From: Synechococcus sp. LA31
GTDB taxonomy: Bacteria > Cyanobacteriota > Cyanobacteriia > PCC-6307 > Cyanobiaceae
Length of the DNA stretch: 64,000 nt
Direction: 5' to 3'
Assembly (NCBI RefSeq): GCF_018502385.1
Contig: NZ_CP075523.1
Coordinates: forward strand, 1,860,001-1,924,000
A program made the position numbers and the translations under genes. The notes beneath the pieces are model-generated. The model made no database searches, was not told the origin of the DNA, and worked only from the letters and a program-made list of their open reading frames with translations. Shown in pieces: positions 37,739 through 47,540 of the stretch. How positions within the stretch are numbered: the first letter of the stretch is position 1; every line of letters starts with the position of its first letter.

Positions 37739-38983
37739 TCAATCCAGCAAGGCCAGGCGCAGCCGGTTGAGAGCCTCGCCCGCGCTGAGGGCCTGGATCC
37801 AGCAGCGGCCGCGACTGGCCCCGAAACGCACACCTTCACTGCAGCAGCCATCAGGACCTGCCACAGCGATGTGCACCAGCCCCACGGGCTTCTCCGCCGT
37901 GCCACCGCTGGGGCCTGCCACTCCTGTGATCGCCAGGGCCCAGTCGGCGCCGGTGGCACGGCGGACACCCACCGCCATCGCCTGAGCAACCGAATCGCTC
38001 ACGGCGCCATGGCTCGCGAGCTGCTCTGCTGGCACGCCAAGCAGCTCTTGCTTCACGCGGTTGGCATAGGCAATCACCCCGCCGAGAAACACATCGGAGG
38101 CACCGGGTACCGCCGCCAGAGCCGCCCCCAGACCGCCGCCAGTGCAGCTTTCAGCCACCGCCAGGGTGTGACCGCCACGGCGCAGCTGCTGCAGCACCAC
38201 AGAGGCGAGATCATCCTCGTTCTCGCCAAAGCAGAGCCTGCCGGTACGCGCGCGGATCTCCTGCTCCACCGGCGCGAGCAACTGTTCCGCCTCAGCTGCT
38301 GTGGCCGCCCGGGCCGTGATCCGCAGCTTCACCTCACCGGAGCCGGCGTAGGGCGCCACGGTGGGGTTACTGGCCTCGAGCAGATCGGCCATCCGCTCGG
38401 CCAGATCAGACTCAGCAATGCCCCAGAAACGCAGCATGCGACTGGCGAATACCCCTTCCGCCAGGCCGGTTGCCTGCAGCCAGGAGGCCGCCGTGGCCTG
38501 CCACATCGCCCGCATCTCGCTGGGCACCCCCGGGAAGGTGAGGATCGTGAAACCCGGCCGCGGGGTCCAGATCATCCCGGGGGCGGTGCCGGTGGGATTG
38601 GGGAGCAGTGCGGCTCCTTCTGGCAGGAAGGCCTGCCGGCGGTTGCTGGCGGCGCAGGGCCGGCCGCGCGCCGCCAGGCGTGCCTGGATCTCCGCCCACA
38701 CCTGTGGATGCTCCACCAGCGGCGCGCCGAAGGCTGCCGCAATCGCTTCGGTGGTGAGGTCATCTGGGGTGGGGCCGAGGCCGCCGGTGGTGATCAACAC
38801 CTGACAACGCTGAGCGGCAGCCTGCAACTCAGCGATCAGTCGCTCGCGGTTATCGCCCACCACAGCCTGGCGATGGTGGGCGATGCCCAGGGCCGCCAGT
38901 TGCTCAGCAATCCAGCGCGCATTGCCATTGGTGATGTTGCCGAGCAGCAGCTCGGTGCCGATGCACAGGATTTCAGCCGTCAT
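37739..38983 (-). CDS. cinA: CinA-family protein (nucleotide/NMN amidohydrolase type)
   Basis: The protein of about 414 residues has the N-terminal MoCF-like (COG1058) domain [20 protein letters not shown] with [13 protein letters not shown] and [12 protein letters not shown]. The C-terminal CinA domain includes [20 protein letters not shown] and [20 protein letters not shown]. The C-terminal domain deamidates NMN in other bacteria and the N-terminal part is an ADP-ribose pyrophosphatase; together they recycle pyridine nucleotides. The ATG at 38983 overlaps the end of the wecA-like gene by 11 bases. Confidence 0.92.
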   Translation of the reverse strand: MTAEILCIGTELLLGNITNGNARWIAEQLAALGIAHHRQAVVGDNRERLIAELQAAAQRCQVLITTGGLGPTPDDLTTEAIAAAFGAPLVEHPQVWAEIQARLAARGRPCAASNRRQAFLPEGAALLPNPTGTAPGMIWTPRPGFTILTFPGVPSEMRAMWQATAASWLQATGLAEGVFASRMLRFWGIAESDLAERMADLLEASNPTVAPYAGSGEVKLRITARAATAAEAEQLLAPVEQEIRARTGRLCFGENEDDLASVVLQQLRRGGHTLAVAESCTGGGLGAALAAVPGASDVFLGGVIAYANRVKQELLGVPAEQLASHGAVSDSVAQAMAVGVRRATGADWALAITGVAGPSGGTAEKPVGLVHIAVAGPDGCCSEGVRFGASRGRCWIQALSAGEALNRLRLALLD

Positions 38984-40070
38984 GGCTGGCAAGTTGCTCG
39001 CTATTGAGGCTGCGGCGGGCGGCAGTTACCACCACAATCAGCACAGCAGTGGCCAAGCCCAGCCAGAGGAAACGCAGCTCAGCATTGGCCAGCACCAGTG
39101 CCAGGGCTGCAAGCCACTGGGTGAAGGCGTAGATCAGCACCACGGTGCGGCGATGGCTGAAACCGGCCCGCAGCAGGCGGTGATGCAAGTGGCGGCGATC
39201 GGGATAGAAGGGGGAATGGCCCTGGCTGAGGCGGCCCATGATCACCGCCGACATATCAGCCAGGGGGAGCGAGAGGATCAGCAACGGCAACAGCAGGCTC
39301 ACGGTGGTGAGACCTTTGGCCGGACCGACGATGCTGATGGCCGCCAGGGCAAAGCCCAGGAAATAAGAGCCGCCGTCACCCATAAAAATGCGGGCGGGGT
39401 TGAAGTTGTGCCGCAGAAAGCCCAGGCAGCTGCCCGCCAGGGCGGCTGCCAGCAGACCAGGGGCGGGCTGGTTGAGGCTGTAGCTCACCGACAGCAGCCC
39501 AACGGCGGCGATCCCGCTCACACCCGCCGCCAGGCCATCGAGACCATCGAGCCAGTTGATCGCATTGGTGATGCCCACCAGCCAAATCACTGTGGCCAGA
39601 AGGCTCAGGGCAGCGGGCAGCGGGATCGCTCCAGGCGGACTACCGAAGAGAGGGAACGGCACGTCGATGGCACCGATCTGCACCCCCTGGCTCCAGACCG
39701 CCATCGCCACCAACACCTGCCCCCCCAGGCGGGGCAGCGGTGGCAGGGCAAAGAGGTCGTCAGCCAGACCGATCACAAAGAAACAGAGCGCCCCGGCGAG
39801 GGTCGTCCAGATCTGGCTATCGCGCTGGACTGGCAGCTCCACGAAGCCACCCATCAGCCAGATCACGGCCAGCGCGATCACAAAGCCACCCACGATGCCC
39901 ACGCCTCCAAGGCGCACCATCGGCGTGGTGTGCTGCTTGCGGGAATCGGGCTGATCGATCAGGCCCCACCGCAGCCCAGCTCGGCGCACGATGGGCACCA
40001 GCACGGCGGTGAGGAGCGCCGCCATCCCAAACGCCAGAACAGCGGCGAGGTCCGGCCGGCTGGAGATCAT
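38973..40070 (-). CDS. Undecaprenyl-phosphate GlcNAc-1-phosphate transferase-like (WecA/TagO)
   Basis: This 365-residue polytopic enzyme of about ten helices transfers a sugar-1-phosphate to undecaprenyl phosphate, starting a surface polysaccharide. Motifs are the [20 protein letters not shown] loop, [20 protein letters not shown] with the DD pair, [35 protein letters not shown] and [20 protein letters not shown]. These match WecA/TagO and not MraY. A WecG-type transferase that could act next is at 53.8 kb. It lies between glyA and cinA on the minus strand. Confidence 0.9.
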   Translation of the reverse strand: MISSRPDLAAVLAFGMAALLTAVLVPIVRRAGLRWGLIDQPDSRKQHTTPMVRLGGVGIVGGFVIALAVIWLMGGFVELPVQRDSQIWTTLAGALCFFVIGLADDLFALPPLPRLGGQVLVAMAVWSQGVQIGAIDVPFPLFGSPPGAIPLPAALSLLATVIWLVGITNAINWLDGLDGLAAGVSGIAAVGLLSVSYSLNQPAPGLLAAALAGSCLGFLRHNFNPARIFMGDGGSYFLGFALAAISIVGPAKGLTTVSLLLPLLILSLPLADMSAVIMGRLSQGHSPFYPDRRHLHHRLLRAGFSHRRTVVLIYAFTQWLAALALVLANAELRFLWLGLATAVLIVVVTAARRSLNSEQLASHDG

Positions 40071-40135
40071 CGGGGGCGCTGCGCGGTCGGAATTGGAGCC
40101 TGAAAAGGCCCTGCCGGCCGAAGCTTAAGCGGCGT

Positions 40136-41425
40136 TCAGGCAGGTTGCAGCTCGCGAGCCTCGGCGTAGAGCGGGAAGCGCTCACACAGCGCAGCAACAC
40201 GGTCGCGGCAGCGCTGCTCGATCGCTGCATCCTCAGGATTGAGCAGGCGATCAGCGATCACATCAGCCACCTCACGGAAGGCGGCTTGATCGAAGCCACG
40301 GGTGGTGCAGGCGGCGGTACCCAGACGCAGACCGCTGGTCACGAAAGGTGATTGGGGATCGAACGGAACGGTGTTCTTGTTGGCTGTGATGTGCACATCG
40401 CTCACCAGCAGGTCGGCCACCTTGCCGGTCATACCGATGCCGCGCAAATCGAGCAGCACGATGTGGTTATCGGTGCCGCCGCTCACCACGTCGATGCCGC
40501 GCTCCCTAATTCGGGCTGCCAGGGCCTGCGCATTCGCCACCACCTGTTGGGCGTAGGCGGTGAAGCTGGGCTGCAGGGCCTCACCGAAGGCCACGGCCTT
40601 GGCCGCGATCACATGCTCCAAGGGGCCGCCCTGGCTGCCGGGGAAGACCGCCTTGTCGAACTGCTTGGCGAATTCGGCATCGCGGCAGAGGATCAAACCG
40701 CCGCGGGGGCCGCGCAGGGTTTTGTGGGTGGTGGTCGTCACCACGTCACAGACGGGCACCGGGTTGGGATGCACACCAGCGGCCACCAGACCAGCGATGT
40801 GAGCCATATCGGCCAGCAGGTAAGCACCCACTTCATCGGCGATGGCACGGAAGGCTTGGAAGTCGATGGTGCGGGGATAAGCGGAATAGCCGCACACGAT
40901 CAGCTTGGGCTTGTGCTCGAGTGCCAGCTTGCGAATGCCCTCGAAATTGAGCTGCTGGGTGGTCTCATCCACGCCGTAATGAACCGCCTTGAACCACTTG
41001 CCGCTCACATTCACGGGCGAGCCATGGGTGAGGTGGCCGCCATGGCTGAGGTCCATCCCCATGATCGTGTCGCCGGGCTGCAGCAGCGCCAGAAACACGG
41101 CGAAGTTGGCCTGGGCGCCGCTGTGGGGCTGCACGTTGGCCCAGGCGGCGCCAAAGAGCTCTTTGGCACGCTCGATCGCCAGCTCTTCGATGGCGTCGAC
41201 ATGCTCACAGCCGCCGTAGTACCGCTTGGCGGGCAAACCCTCGGCGTACTTATTGGTGAGCACCGAGCCCTGGGCCTCCATCACGGCCTTGGAGGCGAAG
41301 TTCTCGGAAGCGATCAGCTCAAGGTGCGTTTGCTGACGCTCAAGCTCCTTGCCGATCAGCGCTGCAATCGCGGGATCACCGGCCGCCAAAGACTGGTTCA
41401 CGGCTGTTCCGGTGGACTCCGCCAT
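40136..41425 (-). CDS. glyA: Serine hydroxymethyltransferase
   Basis: GlyA interconverts serine and glycine with tetrahydrofolate, supplying one-carbon units and working in photorespiratory glycine use. The 429-residue PLP enzyme has [40 protein letters not shown], the PLP-lysine segment [16 protein letters not shown], and [17 protein letters not shown]. Length is normal. The ATG at [13 protein letters not shown] is clear. It heads a run of minus-strand genes. Confidence 0.97.
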   Translation of the reverse strand: MAESTGTAVNQSLAAGDPAIAALIGKELERQQTHLELIASENFASKAVMEAQGSVLTNKYAEGLPAKRYYGGCEHVDAIEELAIERAKELFGAAWANVQPHSGAQANFAVFLALLQPGDTIMGMDLSHGGHLTHGSPVNVSGKWFKAVHYGVDETTQQLNFEGIRKLALEHKPKLIVCGYSAYPRTIDFQAFRAIADEVGAYLLADMAHIAGLVAAGVHPNPVPVCDVVTTTTHKTLRGPRGGLILCRDAEFAKQFDKAVFPGSQGGPLEHVIAAKAVAFGEALQPSFTAYAQQVVANAQALAARIRERGIDVVSGGTDNHIVLLDLRGIGMTGKVADLLVSDVHITANKNTVPFDPQSPFVTSGLRLGTAACTTRGFDQAAFREVADVIADRLLNPEDAAIEQRCRDRVAALCERFPLYAEARELQPA

Positions 41426-41499
41426 GGCAGATCAGGGGGTTTGAGTGGCTTCAATCGTAAGAAACCGCAGCACTCAGCGCCTGCCCGTCAGACGGACAC

Positions 41500-41523
41500 A
41501 AAAAAACCGCCCAAGGTGGACGG
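41500..41523 (-). terminator. Rho-independent terminator after tRNA-Arg
   Basis: On the minus strand CCGTCC-ACCTT-GGGCGG forms a 6-bp stem (one G-T pair) followed directly by seven T residues (41506 down to 41500). It lies 16 bases past the 3' end of tRNA-Arg, so it most likely ends that transcript before glyA. Confidence 0.7.
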
Positions 41524-41538
41524 CTAGGGGTTGAAAGG

Positions 41539-41612
41539 CGCGCCTGGAGAGATTCGAACTCCCGACCCTCTGATCCGTAGTCAGATGCTCTAATCCGCTG
41601 AGCTACAAGCGC
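41539..41612 (-). tRNA. tRNA-Arg(ACG)
   Basis: The 74-base cloverleaf on the minus strand has acceptor GCGCTTG/CAGGCGC with discriminator G, D arm GCTC...GAGC, and anticodon stem TCTGA/TCAGA around CTACGGA (anticodon ACG, presumably edited to ICG). The T arm is GGGAG-TTCGAAT-CTCTC. CCA is not encoded. A terminator follows 16 bases downstream. Confidence 0.95.
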
Positions 41613-41681
41613 CTGTGCCTGCCCTGACATTGTGCCCATACCGAGGGCCCACCCGTCAACAGACCCCTCGCTCATCCCCCG

Positions 41682-41921
41682 ATGCCGATCCGCTGGTACG
41701 GCCCCGCCGACCCTGAAGATCCCACCTACCGCCATTTCAACCGGATCGTGAATCTGGTGCTGCACACGATGGTGTTTGCCGCTCTGAACAGCGGGCTGTG
41801 GTTCGTGCAGAACATGCGCCACCCGTTCAGCCACCTGGCCTGGCTCACGGAGGTCTGGGCGCTGGTGCTGCTGGTGCAACTGATCAGCGTGGTCGTTAGG
41901 CGCCCACAGACGCCATCCTGA
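41682..41921 (+). CDS. Small two-helix membrane protein
   Basis: The 79-residue protein starts MPIRWYGPADPEDPTYRHFN. It has two hydrophobic helices (IVNLVLHTMVFAALNSGLWF and LTEVWALVLLVQLISVVVR) joined by VQNMRHPFSHLAW. The conserved-looking loop and the Pro/Asp-rich N-terminus suggest a genuine cyanobacterial protein. I do not recognise a named family. It precedes the DUF3181 gene by 23 bases. Confidence 0.6.
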   Translation: MPIRWYGPADPEDPTYRHFNRIVNLVLHTMVFAALNSGLWFVQNMRHPFSHLAWLTEVWALVLLVQLISVVVRRPQTPS

Positions 41922-41944
41922 ACACACGCACAGCCGCCACCGCG

Positions 41945-42232
41945 ATGTCTCTCTCTGCCAGCGAAATCCGCGACCTACAACTGCAGATCGCCGATCGGCT
42001 GTACATCCAGATTGGTGGCTGGCATCTGTATCTCGGCGATGCCGGTGTGGCTGAAGCGCTGGCGATCGAATGCGCTGCCCGGCTTGACCAAGGCGCAGGC
42101 GTCTGTGCCAGACAAGCCCTTGAAGCCGTGCAGGTGCCGATCGGCGGGGGGAGCAGCAAGCTGCCGCTGGCACGGCTGGTGCCCGCGGGCCAACTGCAGG
42201 ATCTCGAGGATCTGCTGGCCAACCACGGTTAG
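41945..42232 (+). CDS. DUF3181 family protein
   Basis: The 95-residue soluble protein starts MSLSASEIRDLQLQIADRLY and has YIQIGGWHLYLGDAGVAEAL plus QVPIGGGSSKLPLARLVPAG, the conserved blocks of the cyanobacterial DUF3181 family. No function is known. No membrane helix or signal is seen. It is followed at 24 bases by another small conserved gene. Confidence 0.8.
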   Translation: MSLSASEIRDLQLQIADRLYIQIGGWHLYLGDAGVAEALAIECAARLDQGAGVCARQALEAVQVPIGGGSSKLPLARLVPAGQLQDLEDLLANHG

Positions 42233-42256
42233 GGTTGCGCATCCCGCTGCGGCCCT

Positions 42257-42511
42257 GTGCTGGTCATCGAGGTCACCAACGCCCGAGAGGTTGTTCGCCA
42301 GCGCATCGGCCCCCTGGGCAGTCGCCTGATCGGCAAGGTGGTTGACGCCGAAGCGCAGGTGGAAAAAGCGCTGATGCAGGAGATGGAAACCGCCTTCCGC
42401 GATTTCGGGATTGAAGCCCGCATCTATTCCGTGGATGGCCCGGCGATGGTGGGACGCAGCCATCTAGAAGTGCCGATCCACGTGCGGGAAGAGCGCGTGG
42501 TGGAGCTCTAA
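42257..42511 (+). CDS. Conserved cyanobacterial hypothetical protein
   Basis: The 84-residue protein starts (GTG) MLVIEVTNAREVVRQRIGPL and includes VDAEAQVEKALMQEMETAFR, an amphipathic helix, and a beta-strand region YSVDGPAMVGRSHLEVPIHV. Composition is balanced and charged, as in a real soluble alpha/beta protein. I believe it is a conserved cyanobacterial family but cannot name it. It is convergent with murJ, 4 bases apart. Confidence 0.6.
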   Translation: MLVIEVTNAREVVRQRIGPLGSRLIGKVVDAEAQVEKALMQEMETAFRDFGIEARIYSVDGPAMVGRSHLEVPIHVREERVVEL

Positions 42512-42515
42512 GTGC

Positions 42516-44201
42516 CTAGCGCCTGAAGGGCAAGCGCCGCAGGATCTGCCCACCGAGCTGTCGGCAGATCTGCGTGGCCTCCGGCACCCGTGCCCAACTG
42601 GCAATCCCCCCGTAAAGCAACAAGCCCGCGGCAGCGCAGATACCGCACTGCAACAGCAAACCGATCAGGTGGGTGGGCCAGGCAATCCACTCCGCCAGGG
42701 CGAAGCTCACCCCACCGGCGGCAAGCGCCGCCAACAGCAGCAGCAGACTGTCGCGACCCCAAACAGCCAGAGGCAAGCCACCGAGGCGGTGCTGCAGGGC
42801 CAGGAGCAGACCCAGGCACGTGATCACATTCACCGCCACCGTGGCCAACACCAGCCCGGGTGCGCCGAAATTGAAGGCCGGCAGCTGCAGCCCCCAGGGG
42901 GTGGGGCCTCCCACCAGCAGCCAATCGAACAGGGCATTGAGGCCGATCCCGGCCATCGAGAAGCGGAAAGGGGTGGTGCCATCCCCAAGCGCATAAAACA
43001 CACGCACCAGCACATCGCGGCCCAAGTAGGCCGGCATGCCGACGCCGTAAGCCATCAGCAACCCCCCCACCAGAGCAGCAGCGCTGGCATTGAAGGCGCC
43101 GCGCTCGTAGATCAGGGCCACAATCGGGCCCGCCAGCGCCACCATCAAGGCCCCAAGGGGCAGCATCGAGGCGTTGGAGAGCATCAGACCCTGGCGGATG
43201 CGCGCAATCAGCTCAGGGCGGTCTTGAGGTGCGGTGAGCCGCGCGTACACCGGCAGCAACGGCACCAACAGAGCGTTAGAGAGCAGGCCAAGGGGCGTTT
43301 GCACCAAGAGGTTGGCGTAGCCCAGACCTGCCGCCGCGCCCACGATGCCGGAGGCGAAAAACAGATCGGTAAACACATTGATCTGCAACATGCCCGACGA
43401 GAGGGTGGCCGGTCCCATGACCCGCAGCACCTCCTGCACACCGGGGTGCTTCCAGTCCCAGACCAGCTGGAATTTGTGCAGCCCCTGCTTGGCCAGCGCC
43501 GGCAACTGAATCAGCCACTGGAACACCGCTCCCAGCAGCGTGGTGCCCGCCAGCACGGCGCCCCCGAGGACGGCGTATTGCGGCAGAGCGATGGCCGAGC
43601 CCAGGTGCAGCCAAAGGATGCCGATTCCTGCGATCACCGCCACGCTCGAAAGCAGCGGGCTCACCGACGGCAACCAGAACTCATCGGCAGCATTGAGCGC
43701 CCCAAAGCCAAGGCCGATCAGACCAGCAAACAGGGCCATCGGCGCCATCCAACGCAGCTGCAGCACAGCGATGGCGTGGCGTTCGGCATCAAGACCTGGC
43801 CCCACCAGATCGATCAGCGGATCAGCCGCCACAAACAGCAGCAGCGTGACCGCGATCAAGCCGGCGCCCACCACGGTGTTGATCGCCGCGAGCACGTGGG
43901 CACCCTCCTGGCGAGGCCGGCGCGCCAGGGCACTCACCATGGCGCTGTGGAAGGGGCCGTTGATCCCGCCCAGCAGGATCAACAGGAAGCCCGGCAGCAC
44001 ATAGGCGTAGTTGTAAGCGTCGTAGGCAGCGCCCACACCAAAGGCCGCCGCAATCGCCTGCTGGCGCACCAGGCCGGCCAGTTTGCTCAGGGCAGTAGCC
44101 ACCGCCACGATCAAGGCAATCCGGCGCAGTGAGCGCACAGGCGCTGGAGTCGAGCCTGGGCTCGAGGATTGGCTCGGGGATTCGCTCGGGGATTCGCTCA
44201 T
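42516..44201 (-). CDS. murJ: Lipid II flippase MurJ (MviN family)
   Basis: MurJ moves lipid II across the inner membrane for peptidoglycan synthesis. The 561-residue protein has about fourteen helices. It shows LSKLAGLVRQQAIAAAFGVG near the start, LLGGINGPFHSAMVSALARR, NLLVQTPLGLLSNALLVPLL and RVFYALGDGTTPFRFS, all typical of MviN/MurJ. The ATG at 44201 begins a Ser/Pro-rich leader encoded by a short tandem DNA repeat (SESPSESPSQSS); a TTG 21 bases upstream is the only alternative. It is divergent from sfsA with 56 bases between starts. Confidence 0.92.
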   Translation of the reverse strand: MSESPSESPSQSSSPGSTPAPVRSLRRIALIVAVATALSKLAGLVRQQAIAAAFGVGAAYDAYNYAYVLPGFLLILLGGINGPFHSAMVSALARRPRQEGAHVLAAINTVVGAGLIAVTLLLFVAADPLIDLVGPGLDAERHAIAVLQLRWMAPMALFAGLIGLGFGALNAADEFWLPSVSPLLSSVAVIAGIGILWLHLGSAIALPQYAVLGGAVLAGTTLLGAVFQWLIQLPALAKQGLHKFQLVWDWKHPGVQEVLRVMGPATLSSGMLQINVFTDLFFASGIVGAAAGLGYANLLVQTPLGLLSNALLVPLLPVYARLTAPQDRPELIARIRQGLMLSNASMLPLGALMVALAGPIVALIYERGAFNASAAALVGGLLMAYGVGMPAYLGRDVLVRVFYALGDGTTPFRFSMAGIGLNALFDWLLVGGPTPWGLQLPAFNFGAPGLVLATVAVNVITCLGLLLALQHRLGGLPLAVWGRDSLLLLLAALAAGGVSFALAEWIAWPTHLIGLLLQCGICAAAGLLLYGGIASWARVPEATQICRQLGGQILRRLPFRR

Positions 44202-44257
44202 CCAATGCGGCCTTGGCCCCAACTCGAGCGATTCTTGCCTGCAGAAGCATCCACGTC

Positions 44258-45052
44258 ATGCCGGCTACCGCCGCGCCCGAAGCCCAGCCCGTGCTGACGC
44301 TCGAGCCCCTGCAGGAGGGGGCCCTGCTCAAGCGCTACAAGCGCTTCCTGGCGGATGTGGAGCTGGACAGCGGCGAGGTGGTGACCGCCCACTGCGCCAA
44401 CACCGGCCCCATGACCGGCGTGCTGCATCCAGGCGGTCGGGTGCGACTCCGCCACGCCCCATCCCCCACCCGCAAGCTCGCCTGGACGTGGGAGCAGGCG
44501 CAGGTGCCCGGCACCAACGGCGAGCCGGTGTGGGTGGGCATCAACACAGCCCTGCCCAACCGCCTGGTGCGGGCCACCATCGAAGCGGGCTGCCTCGAAC
44601 CCTGGCTGGGGCCGATCGGAGCGATCCGGGCCGAGGTGGCCTACGGAGCCAATCGCCGCAGCCGTATCGATCTGCTGCTCACGCCAGCGGAGGGGGCCGC
44701 CGATTCGCGACCGATCTACCTGGAGGTGAAGAACACCACCTGGACCGACGGCGATCTGGCTCTCTTTCCCGACACGGTGACTGAGCGAGGCCAGAAGCAC
44801 CTTGAGGAGCTGATGGGGGTTGTTCCAGAAGCCCGGGCCGTGCTGGTGCCCTGCCTGAGTCGCGCCGATGTGACGCGCTTCGCCCCTGGCGACAGCGCCG
44901 ATCCCCGCTACGGCAACCTGTTTCGCCAGGCCCTTGATGCAGGTGTGGAGGTGCTGCCCTGCCGCTTCGCCTTCAGCCGCGAGGCCGTGCACTGGCTCGG
45001 TGTGGTGCCGGTGCAGCGCCACAGCAGCCCAGCCGCTGAGGGTGCCCCATAG
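44258..45052 (+). CDS. sfsA: SfsA family protein
   Basis: SfsA was named in E. coli as a sugar fermentation stimulation protein; it has an OB-like domain and a nuclease-like fold. The 264-residue protein shows [47 protein letters not shown], the acidic [10 protein letters not shown] and [16 protein letters not shown]. These match the family throughout. The ATG at 44258 ([10 protein letters not shown]) is chosen because the upstream frame overlaps murJ. It lies 2 bases before ispH. Confidence 0.92.
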   Translation: MPATAAPEAQPVLTLEPLQEGALLKRYKRFLADVELDSGEVVTAHCANTGPMTGVLHPGGRVRLRHAPSPTRKLAWTWEQAQVPGTNGEPVWVGINTALPNRLVRATIEAGCLEPWLGPIGAIRAEVAYGANRRSRIDLLLTPAEGAADSRPIYLEVKNTTWTDGDLALFPDTVTERGQKHLEELMGVVPEARAVLVPCLSRADVTRFAPGDSADPRYGNLFRQALDAGVEVLPCRFAFSREAVHWLGVVPVQRHSSPAAEGAP

Positions 45053-45054
45053 AG

Positions 45055-46275
45055 TTGGCGTCCCCCGTGCCTGCCGCCGTGGACACCCGCGCGTTCAAGC
45101 GATCCCTGCACCATTCGGATCGCTACAACCGCCGCGGCTTCGGCCTTGGCGAGGAAGTGGCCGGCAGCCTTGAGCAGGCTTACCAGAGCAACCTGATCGC
45201 CAGCCTCCGAGAGAACGGCTATCAGCTGCAGCATGGGCGGTTGAGTGTGAAGCTTGCTGAAGCCTTCGGCTTTTGCTGGGGTGTGGAGCGCGCGGTGGCG
45301 ATGGCCTACGAAACGCGCCGCCACTACCCCACCGAGCGGATCTGGATCACCAACGAGATCATCCACAACCCCTCGGTGAACGACCACCTACGAGAGATGA
45401 ACGTGCTGTTCATCCCTGTGGATGGCGGCGTGAAGGATTTCTCCAACGTGGCCAGCGGCGATGTGGTGATCCTGCCGGCCTTCGGCGCCACCGTGCAGGA
45501 GATGCAGCTGCTCAACGAGCGCGGCTGCCACATCGTGGACACCACCTGCCCGTGGGTCTCCAAGGTGTGGAACACCGTGGAAAAACACAAGAAGCACGCG
45601 TTCACCTCGATCATTCACGGCAAGGTGAAACACGAGGAAACGCTGGCCACCAGCTCCTTCGCCGGCACCTACCTGGTGGTGCTGGATCTAGCTGAGGCTC
45701 AGATGGTGTGCGACTACATCCTGGGCAAGGGCGATCGCGACAGCTTCATGGCCCGCTTTGCCAAGGCCTGTTCCCCAGGCTTCGATCCCGACCGCGACCT
45801 GATGCAAGTGGGTGTGGCCAACCAGACCACAATGCTTAAAAGTGAAACCGAAGAGATCGGCCGGCTGTTTGAGCGCACAATGCTGCAGCGCTTCGGGCCC
45901 GCCGAGCTCAACAACCATTTCCTGGCATTCAACACGATTTGCGATGCCACCCAGGAGCGGCAAGACGCCATGTTTGCCCTGGTGGACGAACCGCTCGATC
46001 TGATGGTGGTGATCGGTGGATACAACTCCTCCAACACCACCCACCTGCAGGAGATCGCGATCAGCCGCGGTATCCGCTCGTTCCACATCGACACGCCAGA
46101 ACGAATCGGACCTGGCAACCGAATCGAGCACAAACCGCTCGGCGGCGATCTAGAGGTGGTGGAGCCGTTCCTGCCCGAAGGAACCCTGCGGGTGGGCATC
46201 ACCTCCGGCGCCTCCACACCGGATCGGGTGGTGGAAGACGTGATCGGCCGGCTGATCGATCTGGCAGATGCCTAA
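45055..46275 (+). CDS. ispH: 4-hydroxy-3-methylbut-2-enyl diphosphate reductase
   Basis: IspH is the last enzyme of the MEP pathway, making IPP and DMAPP for carotenoids, chlorophyll tails and quinones. The 406-residue protein is the long cyanobacterial/plant form. The three 4Fe-4S cysteines lie in [22 protein letters not shown] and [27 protein letters not shown] and [14 protein letters not shown] follow. The TTG at 45055 or a GTG 12 bases later could start it. It follows sfsA by 2 bases. Confidence 0.95.
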   Translation: MASPVPAAVDTRAFKRSLHHSDRYNRRGFGLGEEVAGSLEQAYQSNLIASLRENGYQLQHGRLSVKLAEAFGFCWGVERAVAMAYETRRHYPTERIWITNEIIHNPSVNDHLREMNVLFIPVDGGVKDFSNVASGDVVILPAFGATVQEMQLLNERGCHIVDTTCPWVSKVWNTVEKHKKHAFTSIIHGKVKHEETLATSSFAGTYLVVLDLAEAQMVCDYILGKGDRDSFMARFAKACSPGFDPDRDLMQVGVANQTTMLKSETEEIGRLFERTMLQRFGPAELNNHFLAFNTICDATQERQDAMFALVDEPLDLMVVIGGYNSSNTTHLQEIAISRGIRSFHIDTPERIGPGNRIEHKPLGGDLEVVEPFLPEGTLRVGITSGASTPDRVVEDVIGRLIDLADA

Positions 46276-46367
46276 GCGGGCTGTCACAGCCACTGCAATC
46301 CGGGCAGCAGCCGGGCTTTACATTGATTCAATATTCACTGGTTCAGGCCCGGGGAGAACCGACAGCG

Positions 46368-47009
46368 TTGATCTCATCGGTGACCAATCCCCTGTCTGAA
46401 ACCGGCGAGATGCTCCAGCCGGGCCTGCGCCACAGCGGCGACAACCGCGTGCGCTGTTACAGCAGCCACTTCGCCGATCTCATGGAGATGCGGGCCCCAG
46501 CTCACATCGTGGCCGCCTATCTCGATCGTCATGAGGGTTGGTTTCGCCGCTGCGCCGCACCGATGCAGGTGGACTCCCTCGGCCACAACGGCTACGTGCT
46601 CACTCTTGGACGCTTCGGCAACTTCGGCTTTGAAGTGGAGCCCACGATCGGCCTGGAGCTCCTACCGCAAAGCGCCGGGGTGTATCGCATTTGCACCGTG
46701 CCGCCCGAGCAGTTCCAGCCGGGTCTGCGCGACCTCTACGACGTGGAATTCAACGCAGCGCTAAGGCTCGAGGAGCAATCCGCTGATGCCCCCCTCACGG
46801 AGGTGCGTTGGGAGCTGGATTTGAGCGTGTGGATCAAGCTGCCTTCCGTCATCGGCCTGCTGCCGGAATCACTGGTGCAAAGCAGTGGTGATCACCTATT
46901 GCGCCAGATCGTGCGTCAAGTGTCCCGCAAGCTCACCTGGAAGGTGCAGGAAGACTTTCACGCCACCCATACCCTCGACTGCCCACCGCGGCGGCGGGCT
47001 CAGTTCTGA
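46368..47009 (+). CDS. DUF1997 family protein
   Basis: The protein of about 213 residues has VRCYSSHFADLMEMRAPAHI, DSLGHNGYVLTLGRFGNFGF with EVEPTIGLELLPQ, and the C-terminal LLRQIVRQVSRKLTWKVQED. These are the conserved blocks of the cyanobacterial/plastid DUF1997 family, of unknown function (likely a lipid-binding-like beta fold). The start is uncertain: TTG at 46368 or GTG at 46380, since the longer frame overlaps ispH. It is convergent with the DUF4079 gene. Confidence 0.8.
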   Translation: MISSVTNPLSETGEMLQPGLRHSGDNRVRCYSSHFADLMEMRAPAHIVAAYLDRHEGWFRRCAAPMQVDSLGHNGYVLTLGRFGNFGFEVEPTIGLELLPQSAGVYRICTVPPEQFQPGLRDLYDVEFNAALRLEEQSADAPLTEVRWELDLSVWIKLPSVIGLLPESLVQSSGDHLLRQIVRQVSRKLTWKVQEDFHATHTLDCPPRRRAQF

Positions 47010-47021
47010 GGCATCGGCCGA

Positions 47022-47486
47022 TCAGGCCGGGCGGTTTTCCCAGATCTTGTTCACGATCTGCATGCCGGTCACGGCTTGCCAAAGGAACAGGGTGACCACG
47101 CCCATGTTCAGACCAACGTGCACCTTGCGAGCGATCAGATTGCCCTGCTGCATCAGCGGCGAGAGGGCGGCTGCCATCACAAGCATGCTGCTCATCGCGA
47201 TGCCCACCAGCAGGTGCGGGCCAACAAACAGCTTGCCGTTGTTGAGGTAGGTCACCGCCATGCCCCCGAAGGTGCCAAGCACCATCACCGCAAGCACAGC
47301 GCTGCCGTACAGGTAGTGGCGCTTGGCGAACTGCCCTTTGATCAGGGTCTTGCGAGTTTCCGCGTCAGCGGTGCGGGTTTTCTTGGCCTTTATGCCCAGA
47401 AACATCGCATAGCCGCTCAGGGCAAGCAGCGCCCACATCGAGAGGGGGTGCAGGAAGTTGAGGTTGAAGGCGAGGGCTTCCGGCAT
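47022..47486 (-). CDS. DUF4079 family membrane protein
   Basis: The 154-residue protein has four helices (FLHPLSMWALLALSGYAMFL, YLYGSAVLAVMVLGTFGGMA, PHLLVGIAMSSMLVMAAALS, VHVGLNMGVVTLFLWQAVTG). It has paired histidines at helix ends (LHP, GPHL, KVH), as in cytochrome b561-like four-helix proteins. This is the cyanobacterial DUF4079 family; haem binding is a guess. The ATG at MPEALAFNLNFLHPL is clear. It lies 54 bases after purH on the same strand. Confidence 0.82.
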   Translation of the reverse strand: MPEALAFNLNFLHPLSMWALLALSGYAMFLGIKAKKTRTADAETRKTLIKGQFAKRHYLYGSAVLAVMVLGTFGGMAVTYLNNGKLFVGPHLLVGIAMSSMLVMAAALSPLMQQGNLIARKVHVGLNMGVVTLFLWQAVTGMQIVNKIWENRPA

Positions 47487-47540
47487 GGGACGCTGGCCAG
47501 GAGTGCAAGTTGGTGGCGAAGCTAGGGCAGAAGGGTGCCC

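Noticed and set aside
36280-37989. LeuC frame extended to an upstream ATG
   Set aside because: The extra 100 residues overlap the cinA 3' end and are Arg/Ala-rich; the GTG at 37689 begins the conserved LeuC sequence.
40352-41527. 391-codon plus-strand open frame opposite glyA
   Set aside because: The glyA motifs are complete on the minus strand; the opposing frame is a shadow.
42669-44132. 487-codon plus-strand open frame opposite murJ
   Set aside because: It is very rich in Gln, His, Arg and Gly, as expected for the reverse of a hydrophobic membrane protein; no motif is seen.
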